64,000 nucleotides of DNA from an uncultured Pseudoteredinibacter sp. GTDB lineage: Bacteria > Pseudomonadota > Gammaproteobacteria > Pseudomonadales > Cellvibrionaceae. Where the stretch lies: positions 868,001 to 932,000 of the forward strand of contig NZ_CANMYE010000001.1 of the NCBI RefSeq assembly GCF_947502065.1, given 5' to 3'. Shown here piece by piece: positions 25,080 through 34,276 of the stretch; position 1 is the first letter of the stretch, and every line of letters begins with the position of its first letter. Both the position numbers and the translations under genes were made by a program. A model generated the notes under the pieces. It ran no database searches. It saw only the letters and a program-made list of their open reading frames with translations, and was not told where the DNA came from.

Positions 25080-25634
25080 ATGAAGCTGGTAGATAAAAAG
25101 CTGCAGGCTGTTTGGAACAGTGCAGACTGCTTACACAGTGCCGATGAGCTTGAGCAGGGTGTGCAAGGTATGGCCATGCGGATACGCAAGAACTTACATG
25201 ATCAAAATCCTTTGATCTTGTGTATTATGAATGGCGGCCTGGTAACCTGTGGCCAATTACTGCCCTTGTTGGATTTTCAGCTGCAACTTGAATATGTTAA
25301 TGCGGCATCTGGCCCTAGTGGCAAGCAGGAAACGCGCTGGCCAGCCTTGTCCCAAATCTCTATTGCAGGGCGCAGTGTACTTTTGTTGGATGATATTTTT
25401 GATTTGGGCTTAAGCCTGCATTCTCTTAAAGAGTACTGCTTAGAGCAGGGGGCCACCCAGGTACAAACGGGGGTCTTGGTTGAGAAACAGCATGAACGTG
25501 AGAAAAAAGATATTGCCATTGATTATCGTGCTGTTGCGGTAGGTGATCGTTTTATCTTTGGTGCTGGTTTGGATTATCAGGGTTATTTACGTAATGCGCC
25601 TGGTATATACGCCGTTGCTGAAAAACAACTTTAA
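25080..25634 (+). CDS. Hypoxanthine(-guanine) phosphoribosyltransferase
   Basis: 184 aa type I phosphoribosyltransferase. The PRPP-binding motif is VLLLDDIFDLGLSL (two acidic residues followed by the phosphate loop), preceded by the flexible-loop region. Reaction: hypoxanthine (or guanine) + PRPP to IMP (GMP). The next gene, mtnP, releases hypoxanthine from methylthioinosine, so the pair forms a salvage route; Pseudomonas also carries such a pair near mtnP. The base specificity is inferred. Confidence 0.85.
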   Translation: MKLVDKKLQAVWNSADCLHSADELEQGVQGMAMRIRKNLHDQNPLILCIMNGGLVTCGQLLPLLDFQLQLEYVNAASGPSGKQETRWPALSQISIAGRSVLLLDDIFDLGLSLHSLKEYCLEQGATQVQTGVLVEKQHEREKKDIAIDYRAVAVGDRFIFGAGLDYQGYLRNAPGIYAVAEKQL

Positions 25635-25664
25635 CTTAATATTTATTAGATTATAGGACGCTTA

Positions 25665-26468
25665 GTGAGCTTAACTATTAATGCTGAGCTGCAGGCGTCG
25701 TGCTTGCAGCAAACTGTTCAAGGGGCTGCAAGCCTTCCTGTCGCCATTATTGGTGGCTCGGGTTTAGATGACTACCCGGGTGCCGAGACGGTCGCAAACA
25801 TATCGATTCCAACGCCATTTAGTGATCAGCCTGTCTCACTGCAGCAGATTAGGCTTCCTCTAGCGAAGGAGATATTGGTTTATTTTTTACCGCGCCATGG
25901 TAGTGAGCACAGTATAGCCCCTCATCTAATTAACTATCGCGCCAATATCTGGGCGCTTAAAGCCCTGCAAATAGAAAAGCTGATTGCTGTTAACGCGGTC
26001 GGTGGTATTGCTAAGGAACTGGCTCCAGGGTCCTTGGCCTTAGTCGGTGACGTTATCGACTATAGCCACAGTCGATCATCTACCTTTTTTGATGGTCTAA
26101 GTTACCCTTTGGACCATATCGATTGCTCCGAACTCTTTAATGCCCAAATGAATCGAGATATTGCCGATCTGGCGGGTATTCCTAAAGGCTTTGTTTACGG
26201 CTGTACACAAGGACCGCGTTTGGAAACCCCCGCTGAAATTAAGCGTCTTAAGGGGGATGGCTGCGATCTAGTGGGTATGACCTTGATGCCTGAAGCCGCT
26301 CTCGCCGCCGAGGCCAATATTTCCTATGTAGCACTTGCGATGGTCGTGAATTGGGCTGCGGGAATCAGTTCAACACCCATTACCATGGATGAGATCTACT
26401 CTCAGTTAGGTAGTTGTACTTCCCAAGTTCGTAAAATTATCGAGTCCTATTGTGTAAAGATGCACTGA
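25665..26468 (+). CDS. mtnP: S-methyl-5'-thioinosine phosphorylase
   Basis: 267 aa purine-nucleoside phosphorylase of the MTAP/MTIP family. Motifs: AIIGGSGLDDYPG (phosphate loop), PRHGSEHSIAPHLINYRANIWAL split by the usual loop, NAVGGI, CTQGPRLETPAEI and GMTLMPEAALA. The last segment is the form I recall for Pseudomonas methylthioinosine phosphorylase rather than MTA phosphorylase. Product: hypoxanthine and methylthioribose-1-P, which returns sulfur from polyamine and quorum-signal synthesis. GTG start 25665 with AGGACG upstream. Confidence 0.85.
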   Translation: MSLTINAELQASCLQQTVQGAASLPVAIIGGSGLDDYPGAETVANISIPTPFSDQPVSLQQIRLPLAKEILVYFLPRHGSEHSIAPHLINYRANIWALKALQIEKLIAVNAVGGIAKELAPGSLALVGDVIDYSHSRSSTFFDGLSYPLDHIDCSELFNAQMNRDIADLAGIPKGFVYGCTQGPRLETPAEIKRLKGDGCDLVGMTLMPEAALAAEANISYVALAMVVNWAAGISSTPITMDEIYSQLGSCTSQVRKIIESYCVKMH

Positions 26469-26717
26469 AAACCCCCAAAACCCAACAATAGGTACTAGAC
26501 AATCAATATTAAATATCATAAAAAGTACTAGTCGCCATAATCCTTGTGGTTTTATCTTTAGGATTTTGGCGCCAGACGGAAGCGGTTGTCGCTATCTGAG
26601 GGTAGTTTGGCTCCGTCTTGGCTTGATGTACGATCAGTGTAAAGCTGGCAAATGCCAAGGGAAACGGCGGAGATAAAAAACTAGTTATGATTAGTTTATC
26701 AGGAAGGGTGGTTAGGA

Positions 26718-26933
26718 ATGTCTGATCGTGCAAATGGCGTAGTCAAGTGGTTTAACAATGCACGCGGCTATGGGTTTATTACAAGGGGTGAGGGTAGTGA
26801 TGATGTTTTTGTTCACTATCGAAGTATTCGAGGGGAAGGATATCGATCTTTAGCCGAAGGCCAAAAGGTAGAATTCGACCTGCAAAATGGCGATAAAGGT
26901 TTACAAGCCGAAGACGTTGTTTGCGTTCAGTAG
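26718..26933 (+). CDS. Cold-shock domain protein (CspA/CspD family)
   Basis: 71 aa single cold-shock domain. The start MSDRANGVVKWFNNARGYGFI contains RNP1 (GYGFI), with RNP2 (VFVHY) at residues 31-35. It binds single-stranded RNA/DNA as a chaperone or antiterminator. The sequence resembles CspD-type proteins as much as CspA. The 249 bases upstream have no gene and could be a regulated leader. A perfect hairpin terminator follows. Confidence 0.93.
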   Translation: MSDRANGVVKWFNNARGYGFITRGEGSDDVFVHYRSIRGEGYRSLAEGQKVEFDLQNGDKGLQAEDVVCVQ

Positions 26934-26954
26934 GACAGCTAGAACCTTGCCATT

Positions 26955-26978
26955 GTGCGCAGCTGCTTAGCTGCGCAC
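26955..26978. terminator. Terminator between csp and convergent csiV
   Basis: Perfect 10-bp stem GTGCGCAGCT / AGCTGCGCAC with tetraloop GCTT. A T-rich stretch (TTCATCTTT) follows on the plus strand. Confidence 0.75.
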
Positions 26979-26992
26979 TTCATCTTTAGAAT

Positions 26993-28066
26993 CTATTTAC
27001 TTCCACGCAGCGATATACCAGCGGGAGTTGGGCTGTCGGTTTCTGTATTTTCTACTTCTGGTATTTCTGATTCGATATCCGGCTTAGGTAGGATAGGAAG
27101 TAAGGAATTATCAAATGGCCAAACCGGTGTTTCAATAGGGCTTAGTTTTACCAGTAATCCAAATGCCGGGTGATCAATATAGTGCAATTCGCCGCTACGC
27201 ATTCTACGCTTTTGTTGTAATTGCTCGATGCTGTTAACGACATAATTACTGGCAGTAGTTTGTTGCAGCTCAGTAGGTCTAATTGCCTCAGGCGTATTGC
27301 TAATCGATTCGGCTGTTTCCCAAGCGTTGTTTAAACTTAGTTCCGTTGGGTTTTTAGGCGCTATTACTTCGAAAGGACTTGGACGCTCGGGCAAGTCGAG
27401 CCAGCGGCCGAAATCCTCTGCTTGAGCCATGGCAAATTGGCTGAGCCAGACATTGGTTTCAATATGCAGGTAACGGGAGCGGCTCAACTGGATATAGCCT
27501 TCTAGCTCTTGGTGATCGCCAAAGCTTTCTCCACCGTTAATAGCGATATTGTACTTCTTTTGTTGTGGTGGTAGCTGCAAGTTCCAGCGATGGTGAAATA
27601 ACACGCGCTGATTGCGGCTGCGGGCAAGACTGCTGGCCTGTGGATTTAATTCCTGCTCCGCCCTGGGGGTGGCCACAAGGAATGTACCTGGCATCAGTGT
27701 TTTACTCATAAGGGGGGCGTGGGTAAGCGTGCCGCTATCGCCTTGCGTGGAATCGCCGTTAAAGCTAGCGATAGTGGTATTGCTATCACTACTCGCTATA
27801 GCTTCAGTTTTTTGCTGGGTGTTCAATTCAGCCGCAGTCTCAGCGTTGATTATGCTCATGCTATTTGTGGGGTAGCTCAAGCTTAGACGTTCGAGATTAA
27901 TCGGTCGCTCGTTTTGATTGATTTGCAAGCGTTTAAAGGCGATTACTTCCACCGCATACCAATGCTCTTGCTCCGCGGTGGCAGCACTTGCTTGAGCTTG
28001 AACTAGGCTAATGCCACTTAGGTTGGCGGCAAATAGGCTAGCCAATGCGATGGAATATTGTTTCAT
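26993..28066 (-). CDS. csiV: CsiV-family periplasmic protein
   Basis: 357 aa with a signal peptide (about 1-25). The first motif HWYAVEVIAFKR and the C-terminal part (HIETNVWLSQF, then RRMRSGELHYIDHPAFGLLV) match the CsiV family as I recall it, known from Vibrio as a peptidoglycan-binding protein linked to the cell-wall stress/D-amino-acid response. The middle (about 60-130) is low in complexity and Ser/Thr-rich. It lies downstream of mfd on the same strand with a 103-base gap, a frequent arrangement. Confidence 0.78.
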   Translation of the reverse strand: MKQYSIALASLFAANLSGISLVQAQASAATAEQEHWYAVEVIAFKRLQINQNERPINLERLSLSYPTNSMSIINAETAAELNTQQKTEAIASSDSNTTIASFNGDSTQGDSGTLTHAPLMSKTLMPGTFLVATPRAEQELNPQASSLARSRNQRVLFHHRWNLQLPPQQKKYNIAINGGESFGDHQELEGYIQLSRSRYLHIETNVWLSQFAMAQAEDFGRWLDLPERPSPFEVIAPKNPTELSLNNAWETAESISNTPEAIRPTELQQTTASNYVVNSIEQLQQKRRMRSGELHYIDHPAFGLLVKLSPIETPVWPFDNSLLPILPKPDIESEIPEVENTETDSPTPAGISLRGSK

Positions 28067-28169
28067 TGAATCTAATCCTTAGCGATTAACGAATAATCTT
28101 GCCCCTGATTTTAGTTCAAAGGCCTTGCGGTGAGTGTAGCTAGGACCTTTTATCGTCCTTGCAGGTTCC

Positions 28170-31100
28170 TCAGCCCTTATTTTGTTGGCCACTGAGCGCG
28201 CTTATTAGCTGCTCAATAGTACTGATTCGAGTTTCGTTATTGTCCAAATCTAGGCTGAACCTTAACTGATTGGCGCCATTGAGTTTAAACTTCTGAGGCT
28301 GCTGTTGCACCATATTCACAATAGTAATGGGATCAACTTTGGTTTGGCTCGCAAATTCCACAACACCGCCTTGGCTGCCGGCTTCCAATTTTTCTATACC
28401 AAGCCCAGTTGCCTGTAGCTTGAGCTCGGTAACACGAAATAGATTTTTGATGGCATCGGGTAATAGGCCAAAGCGGTCGATCATTTCGACTTGTAGCTCA
28501 CGCAGTTGCGCACTGTTTTCGGCGCTGGCGATTCGCTTGTATAGAATCAAACGGCTGTGAGTGTCCGGTAGATAGTCTTCTGGAATTAAGGCTGGTACGC
28601 GCAAGTTAACGTCCACCTGAGTATCCAGTGGATCTTCTATATTTGTCGTTTCACCGCGCTGAATGGCCTTAACGGCGCGATCGAGCATATCCATATACAT
28701 GGTAAAGCCAACCGCTTGCATCTGACCGCTTTGATCATCGCCTAGCAGTTCACCGGCGCCTCGGATCTCTAGATCATGAGTTGCCAAGGTGAAACCAGCA
28801 CCCAAGTCCTGTGCATTGGCGATGGCTTCAAGGCGTTTTTGCGCATCGCGGGTCATGGACTTTTTATTAGGAGTTAACAGATAAGCGTAAGCTTGGTGGT
28901 GGCTACGTCCGACTCGGCCGCGTAGCTGGTGCAACTGGGCCAAACCAAATTTATCCGCACGATTAATGATAATGGTATTGGCGTTAGGCACGTCAATGCC
29001 GGTTTCAATAATTGTGGTGCATAGCAAGACATTAAAGCGCTTATGGTAAAAGTCGCTCATGACTTGCTCCAGTTCACGCTCACGCATTTGGCCATGCCCA
29101 ATAGCGATACGAGCCTCAGGCACCGCAGCGGCGAGCTCGTCGGCGACTTTTTCTATAGTTTTAACTTCGTTGTGTAGGTAATAGACCTGACCGCCACGCA
29201 AGAGCTCACGCAAAATGGCTTCTTTTACCAGGCCAGAGTCGCTTTCACGGACAAAGGTTTTCACAGATAGGCGCTTGGCAGGAGGTGTCGCAATAATACT
29301 CAGATCACGGATACCCGACATGGCCATATTGAGGGTGCGCGGAATCGGTGTTGCGGTCATGGTCAGAATATCGACTTCTGAACGTAGCGACTTTAGTTGT
29401 TCTTTTTGGCGAACACCAAAGCGATGTTCTTCATCGATAATCAAAAGGCCTAGCGATTTATAGTTCAAGCCAGATTGCAAAATCTTATGTGTGCCAATGA
29501 GAATGTCGACATTACCATCTGCGAGTTTGCTTTCGACGGCCTGGGTTTCCTTGCCGGTACGGAAGCGGGAGATAACGTCGATGTTCACCGGCCAGTCGGC
29601 AAAGCGATCCTTAAAATTCTCATAATGCTGCTGTGCAAGCAGGGTGGTAGGCACCAGCATGGCAACTTGTTTACCTGAATGCACGGCTAGGAAGGCAGCG
29701 CGCATGGCGACTTCGGTTTTACCAAAACCTACATCACCACAGACTAAGCGATCCATGGCCTTCTCTTGGGTCATATCGCTAAAGACAGCCTCAATCGCGG
29801 CAACCTGGTCGGGTGTTTCCTCAAAGGGGAAGCCGGCCGCAAAATCATCAAAGGCGTCTTTCGGATCACGGAACTTGAAGCCCTTACGCGCTGCTCGGCG
29901 GGCGTAGATGTCCAAAAGCTCGGCGGCGACATCACGAACTTTCTCGGCGGCTTTGCGTTTGGCTTTTTGCCATTGTTCACTGCCTAGGCGGTGCAATGGT
30001 GCCAGTGATTCTTCAGCGCCGTTATAGCGCGCAATTAAATGGAGGTTGGCGACGGGAACATAGAGCTTTGCTTCGTCGGCGTATTCCAGCATCAAAAACT
30101 CATCGCTTTGACCATCGGTGTGAAGGGTCTGTAGGCCTCGGTAGCGGCCAACACCATGGTCGATATGTACAACGGGGGCTCCGATATTCAGCTCGGCCAA
30201 ATTTTTAACGACAAAATCGCTGTGCTCAGATTGCGCTTTACGTCGACGGCGAGTTTGCTGTACCCGTTGCCCAAATAGTTGGGATTCACAGATGACGCTG
30301 ACATTTTCTTTCGCCAGTACCAAACCGCGATCTAATGGTGAAACAATAATGGCTAAATCAGCCTCGCCATCGACAAAGTCCTGCCAGCTTTCTACCTCGG
30401 TCGGTTGTAGGCGGTTTTTTCGCAGTAGGTCGAGCAGTGACTCACGACGCCCCGCCGATTCAGCGCTGAACAGCACGCGATTATCATCTTGCAGTAAAAA
30501 TGCCTCTAAGGCGGTAAGGGGGTTCTCGGCCTTAGCGTTAACTGGCAGTTCGGGAGGCTTTCGGCAGTCGTATTGAATGCTGTTAGGGGAGTCTTTCTCA
30601 GGGTTAAGCTCAATACGTGAATACTGTTTTAAGGCCGCAAATAACTCGCCAGCGCCTAAAAACAATCGGGCCGGGCTAAGCAAGGGGCGTTCTACATCAC
30701 CTTTTCGGCTCTCGTAACGCTCGCTGATATCGCGCCAAAAGTTTTCACTGGCCTGGTGACATGGACCACTCATAACGCATAGGGTGTTGTCCGGAAGATA
30801 GTCAAACAGACTGGCGCACTCTTCAAAAAATAAGGGCAGGTAATATTCAATACCAGCTGGGGCGATACCGGCAGCGATATCTTGATAAATACTGCAGGAT
30901 TTTGGGTCGCTATTGCTGAACTCTTCGGTCCAGCGTTGGCGAAACTGCCTTAAAGCGGCGGCATCGACGGGGAACTCTTTGGCGGCCAGTAATTCGACTT
31001 TTTCTACTCTATCTTGGCTGCGCTGGGATTCAGGGTCAAAACTGCGTAGAGAATCCACCTCATCATCAAAGAGATCGATACGATAAGGTACCGGCGAGCC

Positions 31101-31634
31101 CATGGGGAAAATATCCAATAATGAGCCTCTGACAGCAAACTCGCCATGCTCGTATACCGTATCTACACAGATATAGCCCGCCTCTTGCAGTAGCTTTCGT
31201 TGCTGCTCGATATCAAAGCGTTGCCCAACTTCGATTAACAAGCTGGAGGCGCTAACAAAGCTGGCCGGTGCCAAGCGGTGCATTAGCGTAGACATTGCGC
31301 ACAAGATAATCCCAGATTTCAATTGCGGTAAGCGGTATAGGGCGCTTAAACGCTCAGAGATAATATCTTGGTGGGGGGAGAAATTGTCATAGGGCAGTGT
31401 TTCCCAATCCCCAAAATGAATAATGTCTTGATGGGGGCTATAAAAGCCAATTTCAGCTTCAAGTTGAGCGGCTTCGGCACCATTGTGGCATATCACCAGT
31501 ACGGGGCCTTGGTGTTCATCAGCACTGCGGCTAATCGCTAAGGCGCCTGCTGAGCCATGCAGGCCTTGCCAATAGAGACTGTGTTGCTTGCTGGTCTCTA
31601 TATTGGGCTGTAATGGGCTAACACGTTGGCTCAT
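28170..31634 (-). CDS. mfd: Transcription-repair coupling factor
   Basis: 1154 aa, the usual length. Order of domains: UvrB-like N-terminal region (GSLLDIFPMGSPVPYRIDLFDDE), RNA-polymerase-interacting CarD-like domain (VHIDHGVGRYRG), RecG-like translocase with Walker A CGDVGFGKTEVA, DEEH box (IIDEEHRFG), motif VI (QLRGRVGRS), and the C-terminal TRCF domain. It displaces stalled RNA polymerase and recruits UvrAB to template-strand lesions. It is divergent from gap, as in Pseudomonas. Confidence 0.97.
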   Translation of the reverse strand: MSQRVSPLQPNIETSKQHSLYWQGLHGSAGALAISRSADEHQGPVLVICHNGAEAAQLEAEIGFYSPHQDIIHFGDWETLPYDNFSPHQDIISERLSALYRLPQLKSGIILCAMSTLMHRLAPASFVSASSLLIEVGQRFDIEQQRKLLQEAGYICVDTVYEHGEFAVRGSLLDIFPMGSPVPYRIDLFDDEVDSLRSFDPESQRSQDRVEKVELLAAKEFPVDAAALRQFRQRWTEEFSNSDPKSCSIYQDIAAGIAPAGIEYYLPLFFEECASLFDYLPDNTLCVMSGPCHQASENFWRDISERYESRKGDVERPLLSPARLFLGAGELFAALKQYSRIELNPEKDSPNSIQYDCRKPPELPVNAKAENPLTALEAFLLQDDNRVLFSAESAGRRESLLDLLRKNRLQPTEVESWQDFVDGEADLAIIVSPLDRGLVLAKENVSVICESQLFGQRVQQTRRRRKAQSEHSDFVVKNLAELNIGAPVVHIDHGVGRYRGLQTLHTDGQSDEFLMLEYADEAKLYVPVANLHLIARYNGAEESLAPLHRLGSEQWQKAKRKAAEKVRDVAAELLDIYARRAARKGFKFRDPKDAFDDFAAGFPFEETPDQVAAIEAVFSDMTQEKAMDRLVCGDVGFGKTEVAMRAAFLAVHSGKQVAMLVPTTLLAQQHYENFKDRFADWPVNIDVISRFRTGKETQAVESKLADGNVDILIGTHKILQSGLNYKSLGLLIIDEEHRFGVRQKEQLKSLRSEVDILTMTATPIPRTLNMAMSGIRDLSIIATPPAKRLSVKTFVRESDSGLVKEAILRELLRGGQVYYLHNEVKTIEKVADELAAAVPEARIAIGHGQMRERELEQVMSDFYHKRFNVLLCTTIIETGIDVPNANTIIINRADKFGLAQLHQLRGRVGRSHHQAYAYLLTPNKKSMTRDAQKRLEAIANAQDLGAGFTLATHDLEIRGAGELLGDDQSGQMQAVGFTMYMDMLDRAVKAIQRGETTNIEDPLDTQVDVNLRVPALIPEDYLPDTHSRLILYKRIASAENSAQLRELQVEMIDRFGLLPDAIKNLFRVTELKLQATGLGIEKLEAGSQGGVVEFASQTKVDPITIVNMVQQQPQKFKLNGANQLRFSLDLDNNETRISTIEQLISALSGQQNKG

Positions 31635-31944
31635 CTGTCACTCTCTAATTAACTCAATCAACGGTTTCGGCGGGGCTGTAGAGCGCCCGATGACCTTTAA
31701 GGCGGGCTATTGTAACCAGTTTAGAGCTTGGAGCCAGTGTATCCATTAGATTTATGGTCAGCATTCGCCATTGTCCCTTGCGGAAGGGGCATTGAATCAC
31801 GATAATAGCGCCCACTCACCAGCTGGGCGGGCATTTAGGCCAAATTTTAGCCTCTGGGGGTGGGACATCCAATGGAATGGGTGTGACAATTTTGTTCAAC
31901 CGTCACTGGCGCTGAATGTGCTAGTTCAACAAAAGGTAAGTACC
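31635..31944. other. Divergent mfd-gap intergenic region
   Basis: 310 bases between mfd and the GTG start of gap. The gap frame stays open upstream to 31771 but the extra residues are not Gap-like. I see no hairpin terminator or recognised operator; both promoters should be here. Confidence 0.5.
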
Positions 31945-33408
31945 GTGAATCGACCAAAGCCGGACGACTACTTTAAAGATTGGAAAGAGCGCGAAGCGCT
32001 AGCAGAGGCCATGATCCCAATGATCGGCCGTTTAAACCGCGAAAAGAACATTGGCATCTATATGTATGGCCGTTCTTTGGTTAATCGCTCTGTAATCGAC
32101 ATTATGAAGTCGCACCGTTTTGTGCGTCAGGTTGAATCCAATGAATTGTCTGAGTTTGAGACCTTCCCGATTTTAGAAGCCGTATGCGCAATGAACCTGG
32201 GCCCAGCCCATATCGATCTGGGTAAGATCACCGTTGCTTATATGAAAGAAGGCGGCCCAATGGAGCAGGGCGTTAGCGCTGCCGATTTCGTCGCTCAAGA
32301 ATTATCAGGCTTGGTAGGTGGCAATGAGAAGCCTTTGCCTGAGTCACAAGATATCGTGCTATACGGTTTTGGCCGTATTGGTCGCCTAGTCGCTCGCCTA
32401 TTGGTTGAGAAGGCCGGTAGTGGTGATGTTATGCGTTTGCGTGCCATTGTTGTACGCAAAGGTAGTTCACCAAATGACCTCGTTAAACGTGCTAGCTTGT
32501 TGCGCCGTGATTCTGTTCACGGTTCGTTCAAGGGCACCATCCGAGTCGATGAAGAGAGTCAATCTTTGGTTCTTAACGGTAATGAAGTAAAAGTTATCTA
32601 CGCCAACTCGCCTAGCGAGGTAGATTACACTGACTACGGCATTAAAAACGCAATCGTTGTAGATAATACCGGTGTATGGCGCGACGAAGATGGCCTTGGC
32701 CAACACGTCGCCTGTAATGGTGCTTCTAAAGTTATTCTTACCGCTCCAGGTAAGGGCAACATTAAGAACATCGTATACGGTATTAACAATAGCGAAATTA
32801 AGCCAGAAGATAAAATTGTATCGGCGGCTTCTTGTACCACCAACGCTATTGTTCCTGTATTGAAAGCCATGATGGATGGTTTTGGTGTGAAGCACGGTCA
32901 CGTAGAGACTGTTCACGCTTATACCAATGACCAGAACCTGATCGATAACTATCACAAAGGTGATCGTCGAGGTCGTTCTGCTGCATTGAACATGGTAATC
33001 ACCGAAACCGGTGCGGCAAAAGCGGTTGCAAAAGCCTTGCCTGAATTGGCCGGCAAGCTAACCGGTAATGCGATCCGTGTTCCGACGCCAAACGTATCGA
33101 TGGCTATTTTGAATCTGCAGCTGGAAAAAGAAGCCACTGTAGCAGAGGTTAATGCCTATATGCGCGAAGCCGCTTTGCACTCAAGCTTGCAGCAGCAAAT
33201 CGACTATACCAACTCACCAGAGGTGGTTTCCTCGGACTTCGTTGGTTCGCGTCACGCTTCCGTATTCGATTCCGAAGCAACCATCGTTGATGGTACCAGC
33301 GCGGTATTGTACTGCTGGTACGATAACGAGTTTGGTTACAGTTGTCAGGTTATGCGCTGCTTGGAAGATATGGCCGGTGTTAACTACAATATGTATCCGC
33401 AAGCTTAA
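31945..33408 (+). CDS. gap: Glyceraldehyde-3-phosphate dehydrogenase, long (~487 aa) type
   Basis: 487 aa from GTG 31945 (AAGGTAAG ribosome site 5-6 bases upstream). An N-terminal extension of about 120 residues precedes the Rossmann fold (VLYGFGRIGRLVARLL) and the catalytic domain with SAASCTTNAIVPVLK (catalytic Cys) and the C-terminal YDNEFGYS. This long form is known in Pseudomonas and relatives next to mfd. Reaction: glyceraldehyde-3-P to 1,3-bisphosphoglycerate with NAD(P). The role may be gluconeogenic or glycolytic. A strong terminator follows. Confidence 0.93.
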   Translation: MNRPKPDDYFKDWKEREALAEAMIPMIGRLNREKNIGIYMYGRSLVNRSVIDIMKSHRFVRQVESNELSEFETFPILEAVCAMNLGPAHIDLGKITVAYMKEGGPMEQGVSAADFVAQELSGLVGGNEKPLPESQDIVLYGFGRIGRLVARLLVEKAGSGDVMRLRAIVVRKGSSPNDLVKRASLLRRDSVHGSFKGTIRVDEESQSLVLNGNEVKVIYANSPSEVDYTDYGIKNAIVVDNTGVWRDEDGLGQHVACNGASKVILTAPGKGNIKNIVYGINNSEIKPEDKIVSAASCTTNAIVPVLKAMMDGFGVKHGHVETVHAYTNDQNLIDNYHKGDRRGRSAALNMVITETGAAKAVAKALPELAGKLTGNAIRVPTPNVSMAILNLQLEKEATVAEVNAYMREAALHSSLQQQIDYTNSPEVVSSDFVGSRHASVFDSEATIVDGTSAVLYCWYDNEFGYSCQVMRCLEDMAGVNYNMYPQA

Positions 33409-33422
33409 GGAATACTTAGGCG

Positions 33423-33451
33423 AAAAAAGCCGGGCTAGTCCCGGCTTTTTT
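33423..33451 (+). terminator. Rho-independent terminator after gap
   Basis: Stem GCCGGG (33429-33434) / CCCGGC (33440-33445) extended by six A-T pairs, loop CTAGT, ending in six T. Confidence 0.9.
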
Positions 33452-33642
33452 GTGTCTTATTTTTGTAAATGGCTTATGCAACGGGTAAGCCTGCGCCATT
33501 TTAAGTGAGGTGGCTTGGTTGGCTTTGGTTGAATTGTGATCGCATTGTCGAAAATTCGACAATCCCTAGTTATCTCCTTCTTTTTTACAGAAAAAAAGGC
33601 GAAAACTTTGCGCTTATGCTGGCAAGCTAGTCGTGGCATCTT

Positions 33643-33648
33643 TATAAT
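33643..33648 (+). promoter_or_regulatory. Candidate -10 element of the nqr operon leader
   Basis: Perfect TATAAT. The hexamer 17 bases upstream (33620-33625, TGGCAA) matches the -35 consensus at only 3 of 6 positions, so an activator or another start may be involved. Confidence 0.35.
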
Positions 33649-33781
33649 TGCGCCGTTTTAGTTCTATGCGGCTAAAACTCGCCGTGAAATCAGAAGCTTA
33701 ATCCTAAAAATGATGCTTTAGGTGTCAAAATGGCGGATTTTTCGGCGTCTCGTGCGAAATATGAGGTTTCTACTAAACTGG

Positions 33782-33926
33782 TAAGGGTTCATTTTGCAAT
33801 GCTGTGGGAGTCAGCCTGCAATTAGGATGAAATCCTAAGATGGAACCGTAAGCGGTGCCGGTAAGCTCAACGGTGCCAGTGACCTTAAATAAGACGATGT
33901 AACGCTTTGATTGGTTCCATGGTCAC
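33782..33926 (+). ncRNA. Candidate structured leader RNA / riboswitch-like element before nqrA
   Basis: Possible helices: TAAGG (33782-33786) / CCTTA (33883-33887) closing; GGTTC (33786-33790) / GAACC (33843-33847); TTAGGAT-GAA-ATCCTAA (33822-33838); ACCG-TAAG-CGGT (33845-33856). Downstream, GGTTCCA (33913-33919) and GGTCAC (33921-33926) complement TGGAACC (33841-33847) and GTGACC (33879-33884), so a second, mutually exclusive fold exists. I do not recognise an Rfam family. Could be a cation- or cofactor-sensing leader of the Na+-NQR operon, or an independent sRNA. Confidence 0.35.
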
Positions 33927-33990
33927 CATTAAAGAATCACGAGAATAACAAGATAAAGATAGGGCGATAAGAAAAGCAAAAAGTCGCCTA

Positions 33991-34018
33991 AATAAGCTAA
34001 GGCTAGTGCCTGCTTATT
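33991..34018 (+). terminator. Hairpin in the nqr leader, possible attenuator
   Basis: AATAAGC (33991-33997) pairs with GCTTATT (34012-34018); inside, AGGC/GCCT (34000-34003/34008-34011) with loop TAGT and a 2-base bulge. Followed by G then T-rich sequence (TTGT), so termination would be partial at best. Confidence 0.35.
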
Positions 34019-34276
34019 GTTGTACGAATTTAGAGCAGCAGCCGTTTGATGTCATATTAGCCTCTGGCTAGCCGTGCTTACCTTATATAAAAGGAAGCAG
34101 GGCTTCTGTCTCAATACGCCTGCCGCGGGTTTGCCCACGAGGGTAACCATATGCCGCAGCACTGTACGGGTGCTGGGCACAGAATACATGGACTGGTTTG
34201 CAGTTGCCGCTTACAAGGCGGGACGTAAGACAATCTGGTCTATCCACTTTTCTTTTAAGTGATTAGGCAGAGACGT

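Larger units (their letters stand above)
33452..34276 (+). other. Long gene-free region before nqrA, structured
   Basis: 825 bases without a believable gene (a 62-codon frame at 34074-34262 has no homologue that I recognise and poor start context). A TATAAT (33643-33648) with a weak -35 suggests transcription starting near 33655, which would give nqrA a leader of about 620 bases. The leader carries the candidate folded element at 33782-33926 and further hairpins at 33963-33988, 33991-34018 and 34158-34174. Confidence 0.55.

Noticed and set aside
33780..33890. Cobalamin or FMN riboswitch
   Set aside because: GGGA, GGATGAAATCC and GCCAGTGACC echo the cobalamin core, but the spacing and the central box are wrong; FMN conserved boxes are absent.
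34074..34262. 62-codon frame before nqrA
   Set aside because: No ribosome site, no homologue recognised, lies in an RNA-structured leader.
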